This document shows, one piece after another, positions 23,959 to 31,861 of a stretch of 64,000 nt of DNA (positions are counted from its first letter, which is position 1; each line of letters begins with the position of its first letter). Origin of the DNA: Bacteroidota bacterium. GTDB lineage: Bacteria; Bacteroidota; JABWAT01. Under the pieces are notes generated by a model, which did no database searches, had not been told where the DNA came from, and saw only the letters and a program-made list of their open reading frames with translations. The stretch is taken from assembly GCA_023151185.1 (NCBI GenBank), contig JAKLJL010000012.1:34228-98227 (forward strand), written 5' to 3'. The position numbers and the translations under genes were made by a program.

Positions 23959-24058
23959 ACCGAAAGGTATCGAAAGAGTTCTCCAGGGCTCCCGCTTTGC
24001 GGGGCCCACGGACCCGTCGTCCCGGTTTTCCGGGACTTGGGGAATCTCTCCTCCTCCG
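23959..24058 (+). pseudogene. Duplicated tRNA-Ser 3' fragment split by a 60-bp hairpin insert
   Basis: Directly after the GIY-YIG stop, the variable arm of tRNA-Ser recurs (15 identical bases at 23959-23973), continues to GAGTTC, then is interrupted by about 60 bp (23982-24041) before the remaining tRNA 3' end resumes (AATCTCTCCTCCTCCGC). The insert carries two hairpins: a 9-bp stem with one bulge at 23986-24007 (loop TTT) and GTCCCGG/CCGGGAC at 24019-24036 (loop TTTT). The 5' half of the tRNA is absent, so it is not a functional tRNA. Confidence 0.85.
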
Positions 24059-24201
24059 CAAAAAGCCAGTCCCCCGACTGGCTTTTTAGTTTATCCCGGG
24101 GAAAAATGATGGTTTATGCGTATGTTTTAAAAAGCCAGAAAACCGGCCGGTATTAATATGGCAGTTCTGAGTCGCCTGAAGTGCGTTTGGAAACTGAACA
24201 T
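24043..24201 (+). repeat. Direct repeat, copy 2
   Basis: Second copy of the 159-bp unit at 23647-23805. It includes the duplicated terminator (24060-24087) and the first ~32 codons of the GIY-YIG gene, after which similarity stops at 24201, just before the end of the convergent apbE gene. Confidence 0.95.
24106..24201 (+). pseudogene. Broken GIY-YIG gene copy
   Basis: Starts at the equivalent ATG and matches the first 32 codons of the intact gene. A TAT-to-TAA change turns the third residue of the YYYG motif region into a stop, and the 3' two thirds of the gene are missing. Not functional. Confidence 0.9.
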
Positions 24202-24219
24202 CACATTACCCCGGGGAAA

Positions 24220-25203
24220 TCAGGTCAAAACCCTGAAATCAGAAAGAAGGCGTTCAGACTTCCATTCAGGAAGAAGATCGGGCCTTAAGAACCCGGCAGT
24301 TGAAAGTCCGTCTGCAAGGCAGGCCGTTTTTGCCACAACCGATACTGACTTCACCGGTTCGGATGGTTTTCTGTGTTCAGGATTCATAATATGTCCCCAA
24401 CTGATCCTGCCGTTGCTCCGTCTGTTTTCGTAGGCACCGGAAGTTGACAGGGCCAGATTGGTTAGCAGGAGGGTTTCATTTGCTTCTGGCTGGTCCGGGT
24501 TTACAATTTCAACGGGCCAGCCATTCTCTTCCGGACCTGAACCCAGCGCATAAACATCCCCGCTGAAATTCAGAAAAGCCTGATCGTATCCGGCTGAGCG
24601 GAGGAAGGAGACCGTATCATCCAGCGCCAGTCCACATCCGATTCCACCCGGATCCAAACCTGATAAGCGGTGATTTAAAGTAACGGTGTTTCCTTTGAGA
24701 ATCAGGTTTTTTATTCCGATGGCAGAGTCCAGCACGGCAAGTTCCCGGTCAGAGGGGAAACTAATCACAGATTCCGGATCGGACCGGAATCCGAATGCAC
24801 GCATCACCGGCTCAATGGTGGGATCAAACAGCCCGCCGGTAAGGGTATTCAGCTTTTGGGATTCCTGCAGAAGGTGAAGAGTCAACGGGTTCACCTGAAC
24901 AGCTCCGGTTCCGGCCGCAGTATTTATCTTTGACAGGTCTGAACCCGGCAGGAAAACTGACCATAAATTTTCAAGTGCCCTTAACCTCGCGGAGATTTTC
25001 CTTAAGTCCTGCCAGGCGGCAGTTTCATCCGGAGTAAACAGATATATTTGAAAAACTGAGCCCATTGCAAAAACACTTCTGGAAATGAGAGTTTTCCGTT
25101 CCCCCCCACTGCGGAAATCGGGCACCCAGGCAGAGGCTGACCTGGTAAAGGGGAGCAGCAGCCCTGCCAGTGAGAGAATCCGGATAAATTCCCGCCGGTT
25201 CAT
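24220..25203 (-). CDS. apbE: FAD:protein FMN transferase (ApbE)
   Basis: 327 aa. It moves FMN from FAD to a Thr of FMN-binding domains outside the cytoplasm. The N-terminus MNRREFIRILSLAGLLLPF has a twin-Arg-like signal (NRREFIR) without a lipobox. Family motifs: AMGSVFQIYLF, GGIGCGLALDD with FLNFSGDVYALG, SWGHIMNPEHRKP (metal/FAD binding) and VVAKTACLADGLSTAGF. It is the last gene of a minus-strand operon whose second gene encodes a likely substrate (SGAT motif). ATGA overlap with the upstream gene. Its end lies 18 bp from the repeat region. Confidence 0.93.
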   Translation of the reverse strand: MNRREFIRILSLAGLLLPFTRSASAWVPDFRSGGERKTLISRSVFAMGSVFQIYLFTPDETAAWQDLRKISARLRALENLWSVFLPGSDLSKINTAAGTGAVQVNPLTLHLLQESQKLNTLTGGLFDPTIEPVMRAFGFRSDPESVISFPSDRELAVLDSAIGIKNLILKGNTVTLNHRLSGLDPGGIGCGLALDDTVSFLRSAGYDQAFLNFSGDVYALGSGPEENGWPVEIVNPDQPEANETLLLTNLALSTSGAYENRRSNGRISWGHIMNPEHRKPSEPVKSVSVVAKTACLADGLSTAGFLRPDLLPEWKSERLLSDFRVLT

Positions 25204-25700
25204 TTTTTATCCACGGAACGGATAGACTCAACCAGTATGACCACTGCCATCAGTCCGAAAAAAAGAAACATTGACATTCCGCTCAGTGCAGTGAGCCAAA
25301 CAATCCAGTCCATTCCGGGGATGAACCGGAGCAGCCAGACGGATCCAAATGTTGTGATCAGGGCAATCAGTGGCTCAGTCATAATTACCAGCCTGATCCG
25401 GTCAGAAAACCAGCCGGTAAACCAGAACAAACCACCGGTTATAAAAAAGACCGAACTCAGGCCCAGGATATGATTATGGGTTGTCAATAAAAGGTCTTCA
25501 GCAGATTTTTCAAATTTGATTTCAGAAGACAAATCCTGATTGGGATCCGTTCCTTTGTAGTGATCCCGTATTCCTGAGGGGGCCAGTTTGGTTTCAACAT
25601 TCAGAAATGCCAGACCAGTCATAAAGCCTGCTGTTATAATCACTGTATAAATAAAAACAAAACGGCGCACCTGTTGGGGCCACAGTCTGAGGGTAGTCAT
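25200..25700 (-). CDS. Four-helix membrane protein of unknown function in the ApbE operon
   Basis: 166 aa with four hydrophobic segments (about 13-33, 78-98, 104-126, 134-158). A periplasmic-looking loop after helix 1 (DHYKGTDPNQDLSSEIKFEKSAEDL) precedes helix 2, which opens with TTHNHILGLSSVFF; these histidines could bind heme or quinone. I do not recognise the family. Its place between the FMN-binding protein and ApbE, with 4-base overlaps on both sides, suggests a membrane electron-transfer partner. That role is inference. Confidence 0.65.
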   Translation of the reverse strand: MTTLRLWPQQVRRFVFIYTVIITAGFMTGLAFLNVETKLAPSGIRDHYKGTDPNQDLSSEIKFEKSAEDLLLTTHNHILGLSSVFFITGGLFWFTGWFSDRIRLVIMTEPLIALITTFGSVWLLRFIPGMDWIVWLTALSGMSMFLFFGLMAVVILVESIRSVDKK

Positions 25701-26233
25701 CTGGAATCCTGTAGTGTGTGATAAAACCTGAGAAGTTGTGCAACACCCGCCGTCAGGCTCCGGCAGGAAATGGTGGCACCGCTGATGTTTCTGATGTTTT
25801 TGTTGAGAACCGGGAGATCCCGGGCAGATTTTCCTTCAAATTGAGCTTTGAACACCGGGTAGTCAATTTCCCCGCCATACGATTCACGGTAGACCAGGAC
25901 GTCGATGGCCACAATCACTCCGGCAGGGTCTAGAATCAGCAAATAGGTAATTCTGTTTGTTTTTCCCTTCACTTCATCGATAAAGGCGGTGTAAGCAATA
26001 CCCTCAGATTGCACCCGGATAAAGGGAATTGCCGCTGAAGAATCAATTTGCCAGGCCGATATCCGGCCGGTTATTTGGGCAACCGCTTTCCGGGCCAGAG
26101 ATTCATATTCAAGTGTAACTTTCGTCCCGGCATGTAAAGCAGGGGACCCTAACAAAAAAGCTACAAGGACACTGAAGGCTTTCCCTGACCTCGCCCGGAA
26201 AAAGGAGGAGGCTGGTAAGAAACTCCAACTCAT
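25697..26233 (-). CDS. Exported FMN-binding-domain protein
   Basis: 178 aa from ATG 26233, four bases after the porin stop; a start at 26260 is also open but would overlap the porin gene. A signal peptide (GKAFSVLVAFLLGSPALHA) is followed by an FMN-binding domain: DPAGVIVAIDVLVYRESYGGEI, then the flavinylation motif NISGATIS with Thr154 as the expected FMN attachment site. ApbE encoded two genes downstream is the likely modifying enzyme. It should work in the periplasm as a one- or two-electron carrier. Confidence 0.85.
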   Translation of the reverse strand: MSWSFLPASSFFRARSGKAFSVLVAFLLGSPALHAGTKVTLEYESLARKAVAQITGRISAWQIDSSAAIPFIRVQSEGIAYTAFIDEVKGKTNRITYLLILDPAGVIVAIDVLVYRESYGGEIDYPVFKAQFEGKSARDLPVLNKNIRNISGATISCRSLTAGVAQLLRFYHTLQDSR

Positions 26234-26237
26234 AGAT

Positions 26238-27359
26238 TCAGTAAAAATAATAACCTGCACCTAAATTGAGTTTCTGTTGAAAGGTGGAAATCCCGTTGGA
26301 ATCAATCCATTGGTAATCAGCCTTCAGGGCCACATTCTCATGGGGCAGCCAGGTGATACCGGCAGTGAATTCCGTGACTTTTGTTCCTGCAGCCCGGATG
26401 GTGGAGGAAGAAAGCGTTTGCTGGGTATTGTAGTGCTCGACCCGTCCGAATAACAGGGCAGACTGCTCACTCTCGGGGAAAAAGGCTGGGAGCAGGTTGT
26501 ATCCTGCTTCTATTCCGGTTCCAAACTGGGATTTCCCGGTATTGTTTTTAAACCGATGGGCAAGTTTGTCTGAGTTGGATATCTGGGAATAAACGCCGGT
26601 TATTTTTAAGGAAAGGTCAAATACCTGATACCGGATATCAGCTTCAACCAGATTGAACCGGACACCCGAAAGTGTATCCCCAAAAAGAGAATTCTGCTCC
26701 ATTGAGCCGGTATAAAATGAAGCACCGGTCTTTAAGCCGGGAAGGGGAAGCCACTCCAGCCTTCCGGTAAAGGCCATGTCATCCGATTTTGAATAATATC
26801 CGCTTTGCCTGGCATCACGGATACCTTTTTCACTTACCTTCTGGGGGTTCAGTCCCGCAACAGTATAGAACCGGTAAGTCACTCCCTCGACCGGCTCCCC
26901 ATATATCCCGATTCCGGCTTCCCGCCAGGTAGTTGGAATCAGGACACGGTCGATTGACGGCCTTTCCACCCCGTTAAACGTAGGCGGTTCATGGAACTCA
27001 TTCACAAAACCAACTGGGATCAGCACCAATCCGGTCCGCAGCCCGATTGCCCTTGAAAATTTCAGGTCGATATATGCCTGCTCAAGACTGACCTCAGATT
27101 GGGAATTTGAAGATTTGACCTGTGCATGTTCAAGTTCAAATTCTGACTTGAAACTGACCCAGTCATTAAAATCATGTCCGGCAAACAACACAAAGCGGTG
27201 GAAATCAAACTGACCGGTCCGGTCACTGGCAGGCTTCCCCGGGGAAACTGTGTTTTTATTATAATGAAGCTCACCATAGCCCCCAAAAGTAGTTGTACCC
27301 TGAGCGTAAACAAGAACCTGGAGCCCGGTAAGAAAAAGAAACGTGGAGAAAACTCTCAT
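26238..27359 (-). CDS. Outer-membrane porin (phosphate-selective porin O/P-like)
   Basis: 373 aa with a signal peptide (MRVFSTFLFLTGLQVLVYAQ) and alternating beta strands throughout: GGYGELHYN, FDFHRFVLFAGHDFNDWVSF, EQAYIDLKFSRAIGLRTGLVL, ending in an aromatic C-terminus (GAGYYFY). The PVGFVNEFHEPPTFNGVERP and PTTWREAGIG segments are typical of this porin group. It is the first gene of the porin/FMN-binding/membrane/ApbE operon and lies directly behind a Fur/PerR-like box. RBS AAAGG seven bases before the ATG. Cargo unknown. Confidence 0.8.
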   Translation of the reverse strand: MRVFSTFLFLTGLQVLVYAQGTTTFGGYGELHYNKNTVSPGKPASDRTGQFDFHRFVLFAGHDFNDWVSFKSEFELEHAQVKSSNSQSEVSLEQAYIDLKFSRAIGLRTGLVLIPVGFVNEFHEPPTFNGVERPSIDRVLIPTTWREAGIGIYGEPVEGVTYRFYTVAGLNPQKVSEKGIRDARQSGYYSKSDDMAFTGRLEWLPLPGLKTGASFYTGSMEQNSLFGDTLSGVRFNLVEADIRYQVFDLSLKITGVYSQISNSDKLAHRFKNNTGKSQFGTGIEAGYNLLPAFFPESEQSALLFGRVEHYNTQQTLSSSTIRAAGTKVTEFTAGITWLPHENVALKADYQWIDSNGISTFQQKLNLGAGYYFY

Positions 27360-27372
27360 CTTGATACCTTTG

Positions 27373-27389
27373 TTTAGAATAATTCTAAA
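27373..27389 (-). promoter_or_regulatory. Fur/PerR-type box before the porin-ApbE operon
   Basis: TTTAGAATAATTCTAAA: two perfect 8-base arms around one central base, containing the 7-1-7 layout of Fur/PerR-family boxes. It ends 14 bp before the porin ATG, where a bound repressor would block transcription or initiation. Confidence 0.55.
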
Positions 27390-27421
27390 TTAAACAGACG
27401 GGTTTTTAAAATCAAATAAAA

Positions 27422-27434
27422 TAGAATAAATCTA
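27422..27434 (-). promoter_or_regulatory. Second, imperfect Fur/PerR-like box
   Basis: TAGAATAAATCTA differs from the core of the first box (TAGAATAATTCTA) at one base and lies about 47 bp farther upstream in the same AT-rich region, in line with a tandem operator. Confidence 0.4.
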
Positions 27435-27594
27435 AATAACCATCAGCAATTTGGATTGGATACCCTGATTTTTGCAGGACTGGGAGTGAACAGACAGATT
27501 AAATTTGAATCATTTTCGGCGATTCTGCAGAACCCGGTTGAATTTCATCCTGATGAGGTGAATTTTACCTGAGTTATCAGAAAGCGGGCCAGCC

Positions 27595-28002
27595 ATGAAG
27601 TACTCTGAACTTACCCTCGGGCAGCAGGCCCGGCTAACCAAAGTCTTTACCCGTGAAATGGTACTTGCCTTTGCAGAATTGAGCGGTGACCACAACCTGA
27701 TTCATACTTCAGAAGACTATGCTGCCGGAACCCTGTTTAAAAAACCACTTGTTCACGGGATGCTGGTAGCCTCCCTTATTTCCCGGACTATCGCCGAAAA
27801 ACTGCCCGGTGTGGGGTCGATCTATATGAACCAGACCCTCTCTTTCAAACTGCCGGTTTTTTTTCAGGATGAAATTACCTGCCAGATTGAAGTGACCGGG
27901 CTAAATCCGGCCAAAAAAATGGTGACCCTTTCCACTTTATGCCTGAACCAGAACGGGCAGATCGTCATTGAAGGAACGGCTTTGATAAAAAAAATGGAGT
28001 AG
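27595..28002 (+). CDS. MaoC-like (R)-specific enoyl-CoA hydratase
   Basis: 135 aa single hotdog domain. The catalytic hydratase motif is AELSGDHNLIHTSEDYA (Asp and His), followed by LFKKPLVHGMLVASL, as in PhaJ. It hydrates trans-2-enoyl-CoA to (R)-3-hydroxyacyl-CoA in the cytosol. No PHA synthase or beta-oxidation gene is beside it, so the pathway is open. Confidence 0.85.
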   Translation: MKYSELTLGQQARLTKVFTREMVLAFAELSGDHNLIHTSEDYAAGTLFKKPLVHGMLVASLISRTIAEKLPGVGSIYMNQTLSFKLPVFFQDEITCQIEVTGLNPAKKMVTLSTLCLNQNGQIVIEGTALIKKME

Positions 28003-28116
28003 GGAACCGGCAGCTTGCTGGTTCTCACGGGCTTTTTCCTCTTCTTTTTACCCGAAAATCACACCAGAATTCCAAATTCTTTCTTACCTTTACAGTCCCT
28101 CAAAATTTGGAAATCC

Positions 28117-30366
28117 ATGAAAAAACTGACTCTTTCTTTCCTGGTGATACTATGCACTTTTTCGCTTTTCGCCCAGGGAACCGAAACCTTTACCAAAATT
28201 GCTGCAGGCAGCAGCAGCTATTCTGCCCAGGCCTGGACCGGTGATAACGGTCTGCCATGGACTGCCTCAAAAGCCAGAACAGACCTGACCATTACGGGAC
28301 CGGCTATTACCATTGATGGCCGGACTGCCCCGGAGAAACTGGAATGCGCCGGCATTCCCGGCGGAATCGGGAATCTGACCTTTAATCACCGGCAGGAATT
28401 TACCGGATCTGGCGGAACCATAACCGTTAAAATCAACGGGAATGCTGTCGGTACCGAAATACCGGTTTCTGCAACCCTGTCGTCTGCAGAACTGAAAGAT
28501 ATCAATATTACCGGCAGTTTTACTCTGACTTTGGAAATCAAAGCAGTGCGGGTATCCATTGATGATATTGTCTGGACTGCACCCGGCAGTTCGGAGCCAA
28601 AGCCGGAACCCACAGAGCACCCGTTGGCTTTTTCATCATCCTCTTTATTTGCTACCGGTTTTACCCTGACCTGGCAGGATGCCGGAGGTACGACACCTCC
28701 CGACGGTTATCTGATCAAGGGAAGTTCCCAAAGTCTGGAATCTATTCTGGATCCGGTTGATGGCGATTCAGAACCGGTTTCCGGCTTAAATAAGGTGGTT
28801 TCGCAGGGAACCGGCCTGGCCCCTTATTCGGGCCTCAATCCTGTAACCACTTATTACTTCAGGATTTATCCGTTTACCAACACGGGAGCTGCCATTGACT
28901 ATAAAACCGATGGAGGCGTTCAGCAGATTTCGGTGACTACTCCTGAGGGCTCAGCCGCCAGGCCAGAGCCCAGTGCCTACCCAACCACCTTTTCCGCACC
29001 CGATCCCTCCCAAACCAGTATTTCTCTGTTGTGGGTGGATGCTGCCGGTGATGTACTGCCAGATGGGTATCTGGTTAAGGGAAGCCCGGTCGGGTTCGGT
29101 GCCATAACCAGCCCCGTTGACGGCATGCCCGAAGAGGATTCAGGGTGGATCCAGAATATAACATCCGGGGTTGAAACTGCCGTTTACAATGGTCTGACGG
29201 CCTCCACGACCTATTATTTTAAAATTTTCCCGTACACCAATTCCGGTGCCGAGATCAATTTCAAAACGGACGGATCCATCCCGCAGATCAGTGTAATTAC
29301 TGCCGCCGGCGGCGGAGGTCAGGGGATTCCGGATGGCTATTATTTGACTGCAACCGGTACGGGTGCAACTCTGAAAACCAATCTTTACACCATTATCAAG
29401 GGCCACACTTCCGTCAGTTACAATTCCCTGTACTCTCACTTCGTTTCAACAGACAGCCGTCCGGATGGGTCGGTCTGGGATATGTACTCGAATATCAAAT
29501 GGAAACACGGTTCCAAAACCTGCGGAAGCTATTCGGGTGAAGGTGACTGTTACAACCGGGAACACTCCTTTCCGGCCTCCTGGTTTAATGACGCCTCACC
29601 CATGTACTCAGAACTATTTCATTTGTATCCCACCGACGGATATGTGAACAACCGCAGAAGCAACTATCCGTTTGGTGAAGTCGGGAATGCAACCTACACC
29701 TCACAAAACGGATCAAAACTGGGGCAAAACAAACTTTCGGGATACTCGGGTACAGTTTTTGAACCGTTAGATGAGTATAAGGGTGACTTTGCCAGAACCT
29801 ATTTCTACATGGTCACCCGGTATGAAAACCTGGTTGTGAACTGGCAGAAAAATAATTCATCTGTCGATGCGGTTCTCAACGGAACCACGTTTCCAGCTTT
29901 TGAATCCTGGTTTCTGAATATGATTTACCGGTGGCACAAAAACGACCCGGTCAGCCAGAAGGAAATTGACCGGAATAATGCCATTTATGGCATCCAGAAG
30001 AACAGAAACCCCTATATCGATCACCCCGAGTATGTCACTTCGGTCTGGGGCGGTCAGGTGGTTTCAGTAGAAATTCCGGAAGTTCAGATTCAGACCCGGC
30101 TGAAAATTATGTCGGCCTATCCGAATCCGTTCAATCCTGAAATGACCCTTCGGGTGGATGTCCCGAAAGATCAGAAAGTCACCATCCGGGTGATGAACGT
30201 ACTCGGGCAGGTCGTATCGGAAGAGTCGCTGGGATTTAACGCCGGCGAAAATTCCTGGACCTGGAAAGCCGGAATTTCGGGCGGGATGCCCGCATCGGGT
30301 GTGTATTATGTTTCAGTTGCCGGTGAGTCTGGAACTGCCGTTCAGCCTGTCGTCCTGATGAAATAA
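28117..30366 (+). CDS. Secreted endonuclease I with FN3-like repeats and T9SS sorting domain
   Basis: 749 aa from ATG 28117; an in-frame codon at 28015 is far upstream without a signal peptide. Signal peptide MKKLTLSFLVILCTFSLFAQ. A beta domain (~20-165) comes first, then two related FN3-like modules (~175-300 and ~300-410; each has PDGYL.KGS and TYYF.I.P.TN.GA). The nuclease domain (~420-640) carries the endonuclease I signature CYNREHSFPASWF and SELFHLYPTDGYVNNRRSNYPFG. The last ~85 residues form a T9SS sorting domain (SAYPNPFNPEMTL, RVMNVLGQ, GVYYVSV). It likely degrades extracellular DNA/RNA for nutrients. Confidence 0.92.
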   Translation: MKKLTLSFLVILCTFSLFAQGTETFTKIAAGSSSYSAQAWTGDNGLPWTASKARTDLTITGPAITIDGRTAPEKLECAGIPGGIGNLTFNHRQEFTGSGGTITVKINGNAVGTEIPVSATLSSAELKDINITGSFTLTLEIKAVRVSIDDIVWTAPGSSEPKPEPTEHPLAFSSSSLFATGFTLTWQDAGGTTPPDGYLIKGSSQSLESILDPVDGDSEPVSGLNKVVSQGTGLAPYSGLNPVTTYYFRIYPFTNTGAAIDYKTDGGVQQISVTTPEGSAARPEPSAYPTTFSAPDPSQTSISLLWVDAAGDVLPDGYLVKGSPVGFGAITSPVDGMPEEDSGWIQNITSGVETAVYNGLTASTTYYFKIFPYTNSGAEINFKTDGSIPQISVITAAGGGGQGIPDGYYLTATGTGATLKTNLYTIIKGHTSVSYNSLYSHFVSTDSRPDGSVWDMYSNIKWKHGSKTCGSYSGEGDCYNREHSFPASWFNDASPMYSELFHLYPTDGYVNNRRSNYPFGEVGNATYTSQNGSKLGQNKLSGYSGTVFEPLDEYKGDFARTYFYMVTRYENLVVNWQKNNSSVDAVLNGTTFPAFESWFLNMIYRWHKNDPVSQKEIDRNNAIYGIQKNRNPYIDHPEYVTSVWGGQVVSVEIPEVQIQTRLKIMSAYPNPFNPEMTLRVDVPKDQKVTIRVMNVLGQVVSEESLGFNAGENSWTWKAGISGGMPASGVYYVSVAGESGTAVQPVVLMK

Positions 30367-30390
30367 CAGGCCGGGAAAAAAAGATAATAT

Positions 30391-30419
30391 GGGGGGCCGG
30401 TGCCCCCCTTTTTTTTTAC
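30391..30419 (+). terminator. Terminator of the endonuclease gene
   Basis: GGGGGG, six-base loop, CCCCCC, then nine T. It overlaps the 3' end of the convergent rmuC gene by a few bases. Confidence 0.85.
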
Positions 30420-31816
30420 TCTGCCGTGTCTGTTTCCGGTAAACGGGCCGGGGCTTCATCAGACGGAAGAACCTGGACCTCCCGGAGCTTCCGTTCCAGA
30501 ACTTTGGTACGGGTACCGATCAGTTTATCGAGTTCTTCGTCGGCGGTTTTGATTTTTTTCTGCGCAGAGGCCAGAACCTCACCGAATTTGCCAAACTCTG
30601 ATTTCACTTCACCCAGAATCCGCCAGACTTCTCCAGACCGTTTCTGAATGGCCAGAGTCCGGAAACCCATCTGAAGAGAATTCAGAATAGCTGCCAGCGT
30701 GGTCGGACCGGTTACCGTGACTTTATACTCTTTCTGCAGGTCTTCGATCAGGGCGCTTTTTCTGACCACTTCAGCATAAAGCCCTTCGAACGGCAGGAAC
30801 ATGATCGCAAAATCAGTGGTGCCCGGCGGATCGATGTACTTATCCCGGATGTCCTTTGCCATGAGTTTTAACGTCCGGTCAAGATCTTTCTGAGCCTGTT
30901 CGATGGCGGCAAGATCTCCCGTTTCGTAGGCTGAAAGCAGAAAATTATATTTGTCATACGGAAATTTGGCATCAACCGGCAGCAGAACCTGCTGGTTCCC
31001 GTCATCACGGCCCGGTAATTTGATTGCAAACTCAACCGAATCCGCAGACCCCTTTTTTGTCCGCACATTTGAAAGGTACTGTTCAGGTACCAGTATCTGT
31101 TCCAGAAGGCTTCCCAACTGGATTTCCCCCATGACTCCCCGGGTCTTGACATTGCTGAGTACTTTTTTCAGATCGCCAACGCCGACCGCCAGATTCTGCA
31201 TTTCTCCAAGCCCTTTCTGGACGGCCTGCAGTTGGTCAGAAACGAGTTTGAAGGATTGACCCAGACGTTCCTCGAGGGTTTTATGCAGCTTTTCATCAAC
31301 GGTTTCCCGCATTTTCTCCAGTTTTTGTTCAGTTGACCGGATGAGTTCATCCTGTCTGAGTGAAAGCTGATCAAATTTTTGCTTCTGAAGATCATTAAAT
31401 TCTCTGACTGAATGCTGAAAGGCCTCCTGAAATTGCTTAAGTGCAGTCTGGAGTTCCGTCCGGTTGTCTTTCAGAGAAGTTTCGAGCCGCTGGGTCAGTT
31501 GTTGCAGGGCCTCCTGATTCGAGCGGGTCAGGGTCTCGATCTGTTTGCTCTGCAGATCGGCCTGCTGGAGGAGAATCTGCTGAAACCGGGTCAGGCTTTC
31601 GGTTTGTTCCAGGCGGTTTTCCCGTCCGGCTTTCCCCGTTTCCTCTCTGAAAATCCGGATTTCCTCCCGAAGGGCAGGTTCGATCCGGTCTGCAGAGGCA
31701 GCAACCTGCTGAAGCAGGGTACTGGCGGTATCCTCCCGTTTTCTGAGGACCAGAATCAGCAGAATAACGAGAAAAGCAAGGCAGAGAATGAGCAATGAAA
31801 GTGTCAGGATTTCCAT
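30416..31816 (-). CDS. rmuC: RmuC-family DNA recombination protein
   Basis: 466 aa from ATG 31816; a farther open start at 31876 would add 20 residues of no clear character. An N-terminal membrane anchor (LTLSLLILCLAFLVILLILVL) is followed by a ~190-residue coiled coil rich in Glu/Gln, then the RmuC core: NVKTRGVMGEIQLGSLLEQIL, LPVDAKFPYDKYNFLL, YIDPPGTTDFAIMFLPFEGLYAEV and TVTGPTTLAAILNSLQMGF. RmuC limits sequence inversions and has a nuclease-like fold. Stands alone, convergent with the endonuclease gene. Confidence 0.93.
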   Translation of the reverse strand: MEILTLSLLILCLAFLVILLILVLRKREDTASTLLQQVAASADRIEPALREEIRIFREETGKAGRENRLEQTESLTRFQQILLQQADLQSKQIETLTRSNQEALQQLTQRLETSLKDNRTELQTALKQFQEAFQHSVREFNDLQKQKFDQLSLRQDELIRSTEQKLEKMRETVDEKLHKTLEERLGQSFKLVSDQLQAVQKGLGEMQNLAVGVGDLKKVLSNVKTRGVMGEIQLGSLLEQILVPEQYLSNVRTKKGSADSVEFAIKLPGRDDGNQQVLLPVDAKFPYDKYNFLLSAYETGDLAAIEQAQKDLDRTLKLMAKDIRDKYIDPPGTTDFAIMFLPFEGLYAEVVRKSALIEDLQKEYKVTVTGPTTLAAILNSLQMGFRTLAIQKRSGEVWRILGEVKSEFGKFGEVLASAQKKIKTADEELDKLIGTRTKVLERKLREVQVLPSDEAPARLPETDTAE

Positions 31817-31861
31817 GGGAGTGTATCTTTGCTGGATGATGATAACAAAGTAACCGAACCA

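Noticed and set aside
24158..24433. Open frame on the plus strand opposite the end of apbE
   Set aside because: It starts in the broken GIY-YIG copy in another frame and runs antisense through apbE; no family features.
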